Assembly (NCBI GenBank): GCA_001643675.2
Contig: LSRY02000051.1
Coordinates: forward strand, 560,501-624,500
Direction of reading: 5' to 3'
Origin: Monocercomonoides exilis
Taxonomy: Eukaryota > Preaxostyla > Oxymonadida > Polymastigidae
Length of the DNA: 64,000 bases
A model generated the notes under the pieces. It was not told where the DNA came from. It worked only from the letters and a program-made list of their open reading frames with translations, and searched no databases. Both the position numbers and the translations under genes were made by a program. Position 1 is the first letter of the stretch, and every line of letters begins with the position of its first letter. Of the stretch, positions 23,024 to 35,066 are shown piece after piece.

Positions 23024-25143
23024 ATGCAAAGAGAATTTCCTCTTGTTTTTGTACCAGAATGCGCTAAGAACCAGCAACATTTCGTTATTCAATTTAACCC
23101 TCACAAATTTGAGAGGTCTGATATGCGTGATCCAACAGCAATTGAGGTGACCCAAGTGTCAAGGGGTTCATTAAAACAGTTTTCTATTCACACGCAGCGA
23201 GGTTCTCATAATAGTCAGCCTGCAGGGGATGAAAGCACATGTTATGCCTTTTTGCAGAGAACGGTATCTGTTTTTTATATTTGCTAATTTCTCGAAATAA
23301 TACAATATTTGCTTTGAACGTTTAGAGAGAGGGATATCAATTGTGTCCATGCGAATCGTGGTTCCAAATGGCACCTGCAATCACTTATTCGACTCCTTCA
23401 ATTGAGGAAGCCGAAGAGAGTGTTTGCATATTTTTGATGAATTTATTTTTGTTGCCAATATCTTTTTTGTATCTGTATAAAGATCAAAGAAGGCTTGCTT
23501 ACTGTCCCCTTAAAATGGAAAGACAAACTACAGCCAAAGATTGTCGAAGAACAAACACCTGGTGTGAGCTCTTTTCTGAAAAAGGGTTGTTGAATTTGTT
23601 GTTTTGAAACATTTCATTGCTAATGCTTCAAAATGTGCGTGCTGCACATGATCACGGTTCATTTAACTTCAAGATGAAGGCGAGATGCCTTCTTCATCGT
23701 CTTCAAAAAAATATAAACCATCAGCTGCTTCTTCCAAGACTCAAAGCTGTATGTCTTTTTTTAACAAGCATGTTTTTTGTACAAAGCGAATAACTTGAAT
23801 TTACATTTAAATTTTAACAGATCAGTTTCATTCACTTGAATCAGATGTCTTCCGTAGCTTGAAAACTGGAGAGCAGCGAAAAGATGAAGAAGAGGACGAT
23901 CCAGACATGGAGGTGGAAATACCTGATGATGACGAAGGCAATGTCGATCTGCTGTCGTCTGCTGCAGAAGCACCAAAAGAAGACAAAAAAGCGAAGCGGC
24001 GAACGTCAACGAGGAGAGGTAGGCGTACTGGTGCGATGGACGAAGAGGAAGAGGATGAAGAAGAAGATGACGATGAAGAAAACGAAAGGTTGCTTTCACT
24101 GAAGAAGAAAGCAGTGGAGAAAGGGTTTGAGGAAAAAGAAGGCGAAATGGAAAAGGAAGAGAAGGAGATTTTGGAAGTGAAAGAGAGGTTGGAAGATGAC
24201 TTTGACTCGGATGAGAATGATGAAGACGAAGATGACGACGACGACGATGATGATGGAGAAGTTTGCTTTTTATTTATTTGATGAATGTTATTGACGAAGT
24301 GATACATTTAATGAAATCATTCTTTTTTATTGAACTTATTCTGCTTTTTTATCTTGATTGGACTTTTTGGCATTTCCAGTCTGATGAGGCGATTGACAAG
24401 CAGATGTCGCGGAGGATTGGCAGAATTGGCGATGAGATCTCTCCTTCCTCTTCAAAAGAGAAAAAGGCACGTGCAAGCAGAAATGCAAGGTATGCTTTTC
24501 TTATTTAATAATAATTAATTCGTTTCTATTTTGAAATCGTATTGACTTATATTTCTGTTATTGTGTCTTGCTGAATGACGAATGCTTCCACATCTCAGAC
24601 CATCACCAGGCGAAGGGAGAAAACTGAAAAGTCGCTCTGCTTCACCATCATCTGCCACCACGCCCACTTCATCTCCTACTCCTTCATCTTCTTCTTCCTC
24701 CTCTTCTTCTTCTATCTCTTCTTCTCGGAATCGTGCTGCAGACACACGAGCGCAGCCAATGGCGATGGCCACATCTTCGTCTTCTTCGTCAGGCATCACC
24801 CGAATCACCGATGAAGAATTTGTGATGACACTCACACGCCACCAGCCCATCACCCTGCGCGCACTCACACTCATCTTCTCGTCCAGACTGAAGGCACCAG
24901 AGCAGAAGGAACGATACAAACAGCTCATCAGAACATACGCAAAGAAGACACCAGATGATAAGCTTGTGCTGAGAAAGTGAGTGTGTTGATGTTCCACATT
25001 CTGTATGAGATTTGATTGATTGCTTAATCAGAAAAATCATCTCACTTCACAAAAAAACTATTCATTTTATTTTTTTTTTCAGAAAGAAAGCAAAGTTTCA
25101 CTTCACCTGGCGTGTTGTTCTTTCGAAAAGAAAAGCAAAATAA
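23024..25143 (+). CDS. GTF2F1: Transcription factor TFIIF alpha subunit (RAP74)
   Basis: About seven exons. Exon 1 is 23024-23263 and exon 2 begins at 23326. They encode the N-terminal beta-barrel dimerisation domain: FSIHTQRG, then REGYQLCPCESWFQMAPA and SIEEAEE, which match the human order of YNIMAFN, FEAFPVHNWYNFTPLA and LTAEEAEEE. Next come exons near 23676-23749 and 23821-24260 with a long acidic/basic linker (runs of Glu, Asp and Lys), a small exon at about 24380-24490, and 24594-24978, which begins the C-terminal winged helix (FVMTLTRHQPITLRALTLIF). The final exon, ending TAA at 25141-25143, completes it. TFIIF binds RNA polymerase II and aids start-site selection and elongation. The start at 23024 is the first ATG and gives a short N-terminus; an earlier exon is possible. 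Confidence 0.83.
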
Positions 25144-25329
25144 AATAAAAAAACAGCACGTTGGGAAACAAACAAAAAAAATGAGAGTGATGAAAGAAGA
25201 ATAAACTTATAAAAGATTTGCAATCAATTAAAATCTAGTTAAAAACAAAATATCGGATGAGTTGAGTAAAGATGAATGAAACGACTTGAAGCTGACGAAG
25301 TGCGAGAGACGTGAAGAAAATACCAACAA

Positions 25330-27303
25330 TCAAGCGCGTTCAGCCACTCTTTCTGCCTGCCTTGACGCAGCAGTGGTGGATGAGACTGAGATTGTGGCTG
25401 GCCTGACCATCAGCAGTGGGTTGTCAGGGGATGTGATTGAGTCAGTCACTTTCATCGAGTCCAGATACTCCACCACAATCTGCTGCAGTGCTGCATTCTC
25501 TGCCTTCATCCGCTCGTACTCGTGCTCAATGGCCATCTTGTCCAGCAGCACTTTGTTCGCTTTCTTGAAGAACTGGTTCAGCTGCGACCAGTCTGTCGCC
25601 ATTGAGTCTCCTCTTGCCTCTGCGTCTTCGCCTTCTCCAGTTGGGCTGGCTGAGACAGAAGAAGAAGAAGAAGATACATTTGCAGAAGACGACGGTGCGA
25701 GTGAAATGCCCATTGCCGCCTCCATCTCCTCGTCCATGCGTGCGAGCCTCTCCTGTATTTCCGGGTCAGTCTCTGCGAGGATGGGGAAGAATGGGGTGAC
25801 CTTCTCCCTCTCTGTCTCGAGGTGCCTATTCAGCTCAGCCACCATAATCAGATGGTCAGCCAGGTCGATCCGCTCCTGCAGCCGCCGCGTCACCTCGCGC
25901 GACTGCATCGTCAGCTCCTTCAGGCGCTCCTGCTGGCTCTCGTGGAACAGCGCCATCTTCTGCTTCAGCTCGTGGTAGTGCTTGCTGATCGCATCCCGCT
26001 CCCGCGCCAGCGCCTCGTTCCTTTCTGTATACTCCTTCACTGTGTTCTGGATCTTCTTCTTCACCCGCTGGAACTGCTCCTGGTTGCGACGGATCTGCCG
26101 GATCAGCGCTGCAATCTCTTCAGCATCAATCTGAAGATGGTTGTGAATAATAGCAAAGCAATAAATTTTTAATTTAATAAGAAGAATTGTCGATTGTTTT
26201 TATTATAATAATTATTATACCTGCTCTTTCTTTGCGTATAGTCTGAATTCCTGCGTTTGCTTTTCTGTGTTTGAAATATATTTTTTGTGAAGCTAATAAA
26301 TAGATTTAAATGTGAATAAGAATCAGAAAATAAATGGAATATTTAAAAGTGATAAAACAAAAAATATTTAACAACCTCCGACAAGGCATTTGTCAAGATA
26401 TCAATCGTTCTTGTTAAATCAGACTTGCTCCTCATAAGATCGTTCCTTTGTTGTTCTTCAAGCGCTTTTTTCTCTTCTTCAAATGCCTTCTTGTCCTCTG
26501 CCATTTCTTCGTTAAATCGTTGATCCATCATTTGCAGAATTTTCAGCAATTCCTCTTTTTGAGCTTCATGACGCTTCATGATAACAACTCTACATATATT
26601 AAGAACATTGAAAATAATAGAGTAATTACCCCAAGACTAAGTACTTTGTTATTATTATTTTATTACACCTTTCATCTTCATGGGCTTTAGTTATGTCTTC
26701 TGTATCTTCAAGCATCTCTGATTCAAGGACTTGAAATCGTTCTTGTTGGATTTGAATAAGGTTGTCAAGATTGCTTAGATGACTTCTCAATGCTTTTTGA
26801 TATCTTCATTTTAACAAAAAGATCATTACATGCAAAGATAAAAAATTCTTAACAAAGAATTCAAACTGTCGCTCGGCTTCTTCCAAATCTCTGAATAAAG
26901 ATTCGATAATAGCATCACGTTGATCAATCTAACAAAATAAACCGGAAGCGAACATGACTTATCTATATTTAATAAAATGAAACAAAATGTGTACTTTTCT
27001 CTCATATGTTTGGCTCACAATATCAGCTTCTTCTTCAAGTTCTTTCTTTTTCGCTTGTCTAGCCCGCTGTCTAACATCTGCTAATGTAAGTGCGGCATTT
27101 CTCTTTGCCACACTTTCTTCATCCTTCTGTTTTTTTAGTTGTGCTTTTCTTTCTTCCTCCTCCTTTCTTCTTCTTTCTTCTTCTTTCATCAGCATTTCAG
27201 CCTCCAATCTGGCACGTTTCTCTTCATCTGTCTCAACAATTCTTTTTCCCTTTCCCTTTTTTCCCTTTTTCCCTGCTCCTCCTTTTTTTGCTTTTTTTGC
27301 CAT
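25330..27303 (-). CDS. DRC2: Dynein regulatory complex subunit 2 (CCDC65)
   Basis: The gene starts at the ATG at 27303 with the Lys/Gly-rich MAKKAKKGGAGKKGKKGK head typical of DRC2. Exon 1 continues to about 26995 (KELEEEADIVSQTYERK, matching the conserved ILSQTFER). Exons at about 26840-26930, 26670-26815, 26365-26590 and 26222-26292 carry coiled-coil heptads. A long exon from about 26133 to 25330 ends at TGA. The conserved distal block is clear: ELNRHLETEREKVTPFF, then WSQLNQFFKKANKVLLDK, then VVEYLDSMKV and DNPLLMV. A Ser/Ala/acidic insertion separates the first two. DRC2 forms the nexin-dynein link core with DRC1 and DRC4, so the organism should have motile 9+2 flagella. Exon edges in the middle are approximate. 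Confidence 0.85.
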
Positions 27304-27405
27304 TCAAAAGGATAAGGCAATTTTTATATGAACGGTACCCATCATAACTTTCTTCTCTCAAACAATTGATCAATACAACCCATGACATTTTTGGGTTTTT
27401 GATAA

Positions 27406-28112
27406 ATGATAAAATCTTCGGGTTCAGCTGTAGCTTCGTTTCTGCAGGATTATTTGAATATAGAAATTGTGAATCTGATTGTTCGCACGAGTGAAACACG
27501 TGATATGGCTCGTTCGAAACTTGAACGAATGGGGCAACAAATTGGAGAGAAATACACTGAATTGTTTGATAAAAACTTATTATCACATTTTGAGTTGATT
27601 GTTTTGAATTATTTTATTAATAGGTTCTTTTTAAAAACGCCACTTCCGGATTATCAACCAAATTTGAAAGGAGTTGAAGATTATTTTGTAAATGGTTTTT
27701 GGCCTGCTGTCTTCAAGGGAAGGTGTAATTCTAGTGGAATTGATGCTGTTTGAAGCATATATTAAACTTTCAAAGCATTAGAAAAAATAATTTGCAATTT
27801 CTTTCTTTTTTTTTCAAATGATTTTTTCGTAAACTTTCAGAAAAAGTGTCTTGTTCTTGAAGATACTCACTTTTCGTGGATATCAAAAATCTCCTTATGT
27901 GGTTCCCCGCCTGAGGAATTGAGCATATATCTTGCAATGCCATGCGGGATATTGAGAGGAGCTGTTAAGGCTCTTGGCTTTCGGTGCAAAGTTTCAGGAG
28001 AAACCGATTCAACAGCCGTTAAATGTATATTTGCTACTTTTATTCGCATTTATTCTTTTATCATTATTGTTTCTAGGTAAATTTGCAATTCAATTTGCAT
28101 GAGGGAAGGTAA
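27406..28112 (+). CDS. TRAPPC6: TRAPP complex subunit 6 (Trs33/Bet3 family)
   Basis: Exons 27406-27563, 27624-27747, 27841-28017 and 28077-28112 join in phase to 164 residues and TAA. The Bet3-fold signatures are visible: SKLERMGQQIGEKYTE near the start, GVEDYFVNGFWPAVFKG in the middle, and MPCGILRGAVKALGF followed by a terminal beta strand (VNLQFNLHEG). TRAPPC6 pairs with TRAPPC3 in the complex that tethers ER-to-Golgi vesicles and activates Rab1. The first intron is 60 nt and stop-free, so an unspliced reading looks open but carries 20 extra residues. The last coding exon is only 36 nt. The gene is divergent from DRC2 with about 100 bp between starts. Confidence 0.82.
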
Positions 28113-28279
28113 TTGTTACACTTCATCACTTCATTTGTGTTATTACAAAACGTAATTTTTGCTTGATCAACTTTTATTTTTGATATTCTATTTTTTCCGT
28201 ACAAATAACTCATAAGTGTTATTTTTCAAAACTTGTACTACCCTTAACATTTTTATTTCTTATTGCTTTTTTTTTAAAC

Positions 28280-31200
28280 ATGGATGTACAGTGCCCTCAT
28301 CTTTCTTCACTTTCAAGACCTGATTGGAATAATGTAAGGATTTATAAGGATGAATGTGCTTGTTGTTATGAAACTCCATATTCGAAAGATGGCCTGTTTG
28401 TTTGCTTATCTTGTTTCACTGGATTTTGTCCAATACATGCTGAAATACATAAAGCTAAAACGAATCACTGCATTTACGCACGACTTCAACAAAAAAAGTT
28501 TGCAAACAGTGAAGAACAGATGGGTATTATAATGAATGATGCTGGAGAAGTTAAGCAAGCATCCATTGTTTCAGGAGTGCATGCATCATCTCAGCTTTCA
28601 CAAACAAAAACAGAAACAAACATTATTTGCGTATGCTTACATTGCGCAGAATCAAATAAAAAGGATTTGTGTGAAATTGATCTTTCGTCAAATCAAGTAT
28701 ATGTTTTATTGTTTTAATACGTAAATATCAATTATTTTTTAATAACTTTTAATTTTTTCAAAAGATCCTTCAAGAGCTGTGTTCTCATGTAAAGTGCAGT
28801 CGTAGTGCTTTAGAAATGGATGATATTCGAGCATGGGAGGCAAAGACAGTTCCTTGTCCTCATATAAGCAAGTTTAAACCCCCGGCATATGCTCCTCTTT
28901 TTGGAAAAAACAGTTCGACGATATTTTAAAATTGATGATATTTTTTAAATCCTTGTGTTGTTTATCGATTCAACAGTCGTTTGCAAATGCTCAAATTGTT
29001 CAATTTCCAAAAACCTATGGTTATGTCTTAGCTGTGGGAATATTGGATGTTCACGTGAAAATTTCGATGGATCAGGTGGGAAAGGACATGGACTGGCACA
29101 TCATAAGGAAACAGGGCATCCATTGGCAGTTAAATTAGGAACTGTGTCCGCAAATGGATTTGGAGGTTTAATTGAACAAATGTATTTTCACTCAAATTCA
29201 TTTTTTTTTTTTTTTTAATATTTTTATTTTTCAAAATATCCAAAAATGTGACAGATGTGAACTGCTATCTGTGCGATGAAATTGTGTATGATGTCGACCT
29301 TCCTCTGCATCTCGCTGCGGTTGGGCTGGATTTGAACCATTGCGAGAAGACAGAAGTGTCGATGGCTGAACAAGAGCTCGAGCAAAACATGAACTTGTTC
29401 TCTTCATACGACCCTGTGTTCGAAGGCGGGTCCAATCTCGTGCCTTTGAAAGGGGCAGGCTTTCGGGGCCTGAAGAACTTGGGGAACAGCTGCTATATGA
29501 ACAGCTCACTGCAATGCCTTCTGGCAAACCCGCTTTTCCGGCAGAGGTATTTGTGCGGTTCTTCGTTCCATCTCACTCACTGCACCGCACCACAGGGACG
29601 ATGCAGAGAATGTCAGATGACGAAGCTGGCTGTTGCGTTGTTTGGGAGACAAAGGAAGACTGATTCAATGAAGAGTGAAGTTGACAGAACTGGCAATGAA
29701 AAAGAAGGTGAACGTTTTCAAATTGAGGCACCAATAACGATTGAAGAGGCTCTTGCAAATGCGAAGCGTTCAAAAGAGAAAGCAGAAGAAGAAGAAATAA
29801 AACGAGTGAGTGCACTGACTGATGAAGCACACAGCGCAGATGATTCTGAGTCAAAGAACAATTTGACAGAGGAGAATGAAGAAGACGCTAAAGACTGGTC
29901 TGTCTCACCGAAGATGTTCAAGTCCTCGTTCTGCGGAAGCAACCCAGAGTTTTCCTCTCTTTCGCAGCAAGACGCATTCAATTTTGTGCTGCATGTGATT
30001 AATACCATTCATCGAGACGAAGAAGATCTCAACATTCTTCGAATAAAGAATGAGGAACAGTCTTCAAATTCAGAGCAACCTTCTTCTTCTTCTTCTTCTT
30101 CTTCTTCTTCTTCTCCCTCATCCTCCTCCTCCTCTAAAAGCTCAAAAGCATGCACAACAGATCCTTCGAGTCTGTTTTCGTTTTCTATTCGACGCACAAT
30201 TGAGGTTTGGCTAAATTGTTTTTTTATCTTTTTTTTTAACTTCAGTTTTATTCATCTTTCTTTCTTTCTTTCTTTTTATCTGTTAAAGTGCAAAAACTGC
30301 CATGCAAAGCGACACTCTGTTCTTCCAGCGAGCGATCTCACCTGCCACCTCGATCTGAGCAAAGAAGAAACAGAAATTATGGTTTCTGTGCAAGTGATGC
30401 GCGATGCGCAGGCTGAAGAAAGGGCAAGGCAGAAGGCTGAGGAGAAGAAGAAGATGGAAGACGTCGAAGGATTCCTTGAGAATGAAAAGAAGGAGCAGGA
30501 AGAGGCAGACTTGGCGCTGGCTATGTCGCTTGCTGAAGCTGATGGGGCAGTTCCTGAGGCAGCTGCATTTGACAGCGCAGCGCCTGTGGAAGGACGGATG
30601 AAGAGAGAGGAAGAAAGCACGCCTCGTCCGCAGCCTCCACAAAGTTCACAAGACACACAAAACACACAAAATACACAAAATACACAAAATACACAAAATA
30701 CACAAAATACACAAAATACACAAAATACACATAATACACAGGAATCTCAAAGCAGCCAGAATGCAAGTGCTGCTATTGAAGAAAAAATGGCTGAGCCTCA
30801 CGAAGACAACAACGAAATAGCAATCACAAGAACACTCGAAGACCTGCTGCAGTCGATTTTTTCACCTGAGGAGATTGATGCGAGATGTGAAGTGTGTGGG
30901 CATGTTGGGTGTATCAGCACACAAACGCTGGAGACTACGCCATCCACACTGATTGTGAAGATCAACAGAACTGTGTATCACAACTGGCAGCCGAGGAAAC
31001 TCGAAGTGCCTGTTGCTGTTTCCCTTGAAGACAATCTCGATTTAAGACAGTATTCAATCAGCCCATCAGAAACTGTGAAGGATGATGAGATTTCGGAGGA
31101 AAAGAAAATGACCGATGACAGTTCAACTGGATCGGAGAAAGAGGAGCTTCCAAAACAAGATTCAAAGTCTTCAAGCGAAAAGCAACTTTCAATTGATGTA

Positions 31201-32172
31201 TCATCAGCTACAACACCACAAGCATCATCTTCATCTTTATCATCGTCATCTTCTTCTTCAGAAGCAGAGAAATCAATACAAACTCAACAAAACGTCGAAG
31301 GAGAAACGACTCAAAAACCAGATGTACCAAACACTTCCCCAGTTGATGAAATGGAAGCATTTATGATTTCTCAGCTGACATCGATGGGTTTCTCTGAAGC
31401 AAGAATCAAGCACGCCTACCAAAAAGGCAAGAGAACGCCCGACGAGGCAATTGAATGGATTATATCCACGTTGGACGACCCTTCATTTGATATCCCACCA
31501 ACCACAGCGTCTTCCAACTCACAGCCATCTGCTCCTCTGAAGGTTGATCAGCCTCCAGCGGAAAAGCAGGAAGCAAAAGAGGAAGTTCCAAAGGAAATCA
31601 TGGAAAGTTTGTTTGAGATGGGATTCACGCAGAATCAGATAATCAACTCGTTCAGAGAAAAACAAGGAAATGTGGAGGAGATGGTCATGTGGATAATGAC
31701 ATATCCACAGGAAGCAGAAAAGGATCCATCAGAGCGGCATTCCGCTGCAAATCAGGCTCTTCAGTCTACATCGCAGTCTTCTTCCTCCTCTTCCTCTTCC
31801 TCTTCCTCTTCTTCAGCTGCAGACGCAGATGATGCGTATTTGTATGGATTTGAAGAGAGGAGTGCTGCGTGTAGCGACTGCACTGCTAGTCCCTCTCTTC
31901 CGCTTCCCCAGTCTCTCTGCATCGATTATGCTGCTCACGAAAAGCTCAACAAAGCGCGTCCAGCTGTCTATCGCCTCTCCTCTTTCATCACACACAGAGG
32001 CCTCAGCGTTCACTCGGGGCATTACATCTGCTTTGTGAAGCACGCAGACACATCTGCAGATGCATCTAACAATCAAACATCAAAGTGGGTCGTTTATAAC
32101 GACGAAAAGGTCAGTATTGCAAAGGAGGTTCCAGTTGATCAAGCATATGTTCTCTTTTTTGAAAAAGTATGA
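28280..32172 (+). CDS. USP5: Ubiquitin carboxyl-terminal hydrolase 5 (isopeptidase T)
   Basis: Exon 1 (28280-28696) encodes the variant zinc finger (CPHLSSL, CACCYETPY, FCPIHAEIH). Exon 2 begins at 28765; the next exon carries the canonical ZnF-UBP (CKCSNCSISKNLWLCLSCG, GHGLAHHKETGHPLAV). The catalytic exon starts near 29260 with the Cys box GLKNLGNSCYMNSSLQCLL. UBA1 (QLTSMGFSEARIKHA) and UBA2 (SLFEMGFTQNQIINSF) follow, then the His box GLSVHSGHYICFVKH and WVVYNDEKV, ending TGA at 32170-32172. This order is that of USP5, which disassembles free polyubiquitin chains. Low-complexity insertions separate the core motifs: poly-Ser at 30080-30140 and 31770-31815, and a QNT repeat at about 30650-30735. 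A stop-free 84-nt intron (30205-30288) lies inside the main open frame and should be removed. Confidence 0.9.
30655..30737 (+). repeat. 9-bp coding minisatellite (QNT repeat)
   Basis: A tandem array of about nine copies of a 9-bp unit (ACACAAAAT, with edge variants) lies inside USP5 and encodes repeated Gln-Asn-Thr. It sits in an insertion between the catalytic Cys and His boxes, just after acidic and Pro/Gln-rich sequence. The unit length keeps the frame, so copy number could vary between alleles without breaking the protein. Confidence 0.85.
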
Positions 32173-32420
32173 TGAATGATCAAGAGTTAGATGGAAATTC
32201 TTTTCAAAATTCTTTTTAAAATTTCTTTTTGAGGTAGAAAATTTTTGATCCCTTTTTAAATATTGTTGTTTTCGTTTGACAAATGTCAATATTCGCACAA
32301 ACCCTTCAAAACAATAATATTTGCTAAAAAAACATCTACAAAAAAATTAGACAATAAATTTAAAGTGTTATTTCTTCTGTTAAAAATCCATGCTTGGGAA
32401 GTGATAGTGATTGAGTATAA

Positions 32421-33142
32421 TTAAAACTTGCTGAATTGTTTCTTCGAGTCAGAGCGAGGAATAACACGAATAACGTTGAATTTCACAGTTTTCGATAATG
32501 GTCTAAAAATGAACAGAAATTAATTTAAACAAATGTGCGAAACAAAAATACAAAATTTAAAATGAATAATCAAAAAAACAATATTCAAGCCTGCATTGTC
32601 CAACGATAACCATATCACCGTTGTGCACTTCAAAGCATGGGGAACAATGAACTGAAAGAGTCTTATGACGTTTTTCGTATCTGTTGTATTTTGGGATAAA
32701 GTGAAGATAATCGCGACGAATAACAATTGTTCTCTTCATTGCTGTGCTTTTGACAACACCACGAAGAATATGGCCACGAATGCTCACATTACCTGTGAAT
32801 GGGCATTTTTTATCAACGTATGTTCCTTCGATGGCTTCACGTGGAGTCTTGAAGCCAAGACCCACGCTGTGGTAATAGCGAAGGCTCTTCTTGTGCTTTT
32901 TCCCAAGCTGATGTGTGCGTCCCAAGAATACCGTTTCCTGTTTTTGGAATGCTCTTTCGGTCTGAATTAATTAAGTGTGATCATTTTGTTTCACAAAAAA
33001 AGCCAATTAATAATATGTGTTTTCAGAGTTCATCAAAAAATGTAGCATATGAGATAATTTTTTTAAAAAGTTAAATATAAAAAATATTTAGACATGAATT
33101 ACATAAATATTAGTTTGTAAATGCTTCTCAAACTTGTTCCAT
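32421..33142 (-). CDS. RPS11: 40S ribosomal protein S11 (uS17)
   Basis: Three exons join in phase to 153 residues: 33134-33142 (only ATG GAA CAA), 32591-32961 and 32421-32502, ending TAA. The tiny first exon supplies MEQ, followed by TERAFQKQ, exactly as in the eukaryotic uS17 N-terminus. Other hallmarks are [50 protein letters not shown] and the end [13 protein letters not shown]. The first intron (33133-32962) is the usual GTTTGA type. The second (32590-32503) must start with GC (GCTTGA) to keep the conserved GQCRPLSKTV, so it is a GC-AG intron. The protein binds 18S rRNA in the small subunit. Confidence 0.92.
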
Positions 33143-33498
33143 TGATAAAAAGAGATTTGCGTTTATTCCTTTATTGGACAGATCAATGACAACTATATAT
33201 ATTGGTATTTCGATCAAAATTAATGTGTTAACTCTGAAGAATTATTTAAATGTATTTACTTGCAAATTTTTACCTAAAGCTGATCTTAATGGATTAGCAG
33301 ATCCTCATTTGATTATTCACCAACAGAATTTGTGTTGGCAAACAAAAAAAATGCAGAATTCATTGAATACTTTTTTAATTCATGTTTGTCATTTCAAATA
33401 AATGTAATGCAGTGAAGTTCGATTAGTATCACCTCAGTTATATTGAAAACTGCGAATAATCACAATTAAAAAAAAGAAGATGTGTATTTTTTACTGTA
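33143..33498. other. AT-rich flank between RPS11 and the repeat region
   Basis: It probably holds the RPS11 promoter next to 33142. I see no coding sequence or structured element beyond that. Confidence 0.4.
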
Positions 33499-33948
33499 CA
33501 GTCAAAACCGGATATAATCACATCGAATACAATCACATTTGTTTATAATCACATTTTTCCATGCACCGACATTTTTAGTTCATTTTTCATTCATTTTCCA
33601 TCGAATATAATCACAGGGATGAAAATATATAATCACATTTTTTATTATTATGGGTGCTTTTTTCAATGAAAAATCGATTTTTTGATCAAAAATTTCAATT
33701 TTTCGCTTTTTCAAAATATTGTTTAAATAAGTCTGAATAACATAATAAAACAATAAAAATTGTTATTTCTATTGAAAAATGTGTATTTGTGTAGAATTTC
33801 CAAAAATTAAAAAATCGACCCAAAATTAATTAATAAATAATTTTGTTTTTATTTTTTTCTGTGTTTAATCACATCGCTTATAATCACAATCGGATATAGT
33901 CACAAAAAGTCGTGCAAAAACTGGTGTGATTATATCCGGTTTTGACTG
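33499..33948. mobile_element. MITE family 1, copy 1 (TA-flanked, 24-bp perfect terminal inverted repeats)
   Basis: A 450-bp non-coding element begins CAGTCAAAACCGGATATAAT and ends with the exact reverse complement; the terminal repeats match for 24 bases. TA dinucleotides flank it (33497-33498 and 33949-33950), the target-site signature of Tc1/mariner/pogo-type transposases. Internally it repeats the phrase ATAATCACA several times and is very AT-rich. It encodes no transposase and would depend on one elsewhere. A second copy lies at 35067-35514. Confidence 0.9.
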
Positions 33949-34362
33949 TATATAGTTTGTGTTAATAATGGTGGACACTTTCAATAACTGTGGACAGTTG
34001 CATTATCTCAACAACTGTTGATCGTTGCATTTTAACAATAAACCCAATTATTCCCTCAATGAATATGAACTTATAAAACATGCAGAAATGAAACAACTTT
34101 CTCTGCAGAATTTTGAAAAACACTTTTTTAATTTTCGGAGAAACTATGTGAATTTTATTTCTTAGGGTTTCTCCGAAAATTAAAAAAGTGTTTTTCAAAA
34201 TTCTGCAGAGAAAGTTGTTTCATTTCTGCATGTTTTATAAGTTCATATTCATTGAGGGAATAATTGGGTTTATTGTTAAAATGCAACGATCAACAGTTGT
34301 TGAGATAATGCAACTGTCCACAGTTATTGAAAGTGTCCACCATTATTAACACAAACTATATA
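33949..34362. repeat. Perfect 196-bp inverted repeat with 22-bp spacer
   Basis: The arm at 33949-34144 is matched base for base by the reverse complement at 34167-34362, around a 22-base unique spacer (34145-34166). The outer ends read TATATAGTTTGTGTTAATAA and its complement. The left arm begins at the TA that ends MITE copy 1, so it may be a fold-back element inserted at that TA. Arms this long with no visible mismatch suggest recent origin, ongoing gene conversion, or an assembly foldback. Transcription would give a long hairpin RNA. No coding sequence is credible in the arms. Confidence 0.92.
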
Positions 34363-34509
34363 AGAATAAAAATAAAAAAATAAAAATGAAAAAAAAATAA
34401 AAATAAAAATAAGAATTAAGACTTATTTTTCCTGTCCTCCTTCTGTTTCAATATCTGTTATTCTAATGTATTCAAACATAACTCGATTTGACCGCACTAT
34501 AAATAATAT

Positions 34510-34575
34510 CAATCGGACATTGTCACAAAAAAATTGTGGAAAACTTGATGTGAATATTTCCAATATTTACTGAAT
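34510..34575. mobile_element. Decayed fragment of MITE family 1 (right end)
   Basis: The sequence from ATCGGACATTGTCACAAAAA to the TTTCCAATATTTACTG end resembles the last 65 bases of the two full copies with many substitutions. The left part is not recognisable. This points to old activity of the same family. Confidence 0.45.
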
Positions 34576-35066
34576 TTTCATCAAATTTCTGTTTCCATTC
34601 ACTAATAATTGCAATTATGCAAACACAGAAAAAAATATATATTGTCATATCGGATTTTGCACAATTTTTTGTGATTTTTTCTGGCTGCAATAATCATCGA
34701 TGGAACTATTCATTTTTTAAATTGAAAATACTTTTTATTTCCATTAATCAATATTGGGTTGTTATTTGCACTTTTGTAATTTCTTCATTAACACTCAATT
34801 TTCAATCTCAATTTATATCTTTATTGTATTTATACGTTTTTAAAGACTTATATGAACACATTTTTGAATTGTCGAAAAAACAAAATATTTGATCAAAAGA
34901 TTAACGTGGCTGATCTTTTCTGAAATCCTTTTTCGTCAGAGCTTTGATCAGATGTGTAATCTCAATTGGACATTCGAATGAATTTTATTTCCTTTCATGC
35001 AGCATAATAAGCTTAATAAATAAACCGTTGTCGTTCATTTGTTTTTAATCCCATTGAAATTAAATA

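Noticed and set aside
33962-34198. 78-codon minus-strand frame in the palindrome
   Set aside because: It spans one arm and the spacer of a perfect inverted repeat and has AT-rich low-information content.
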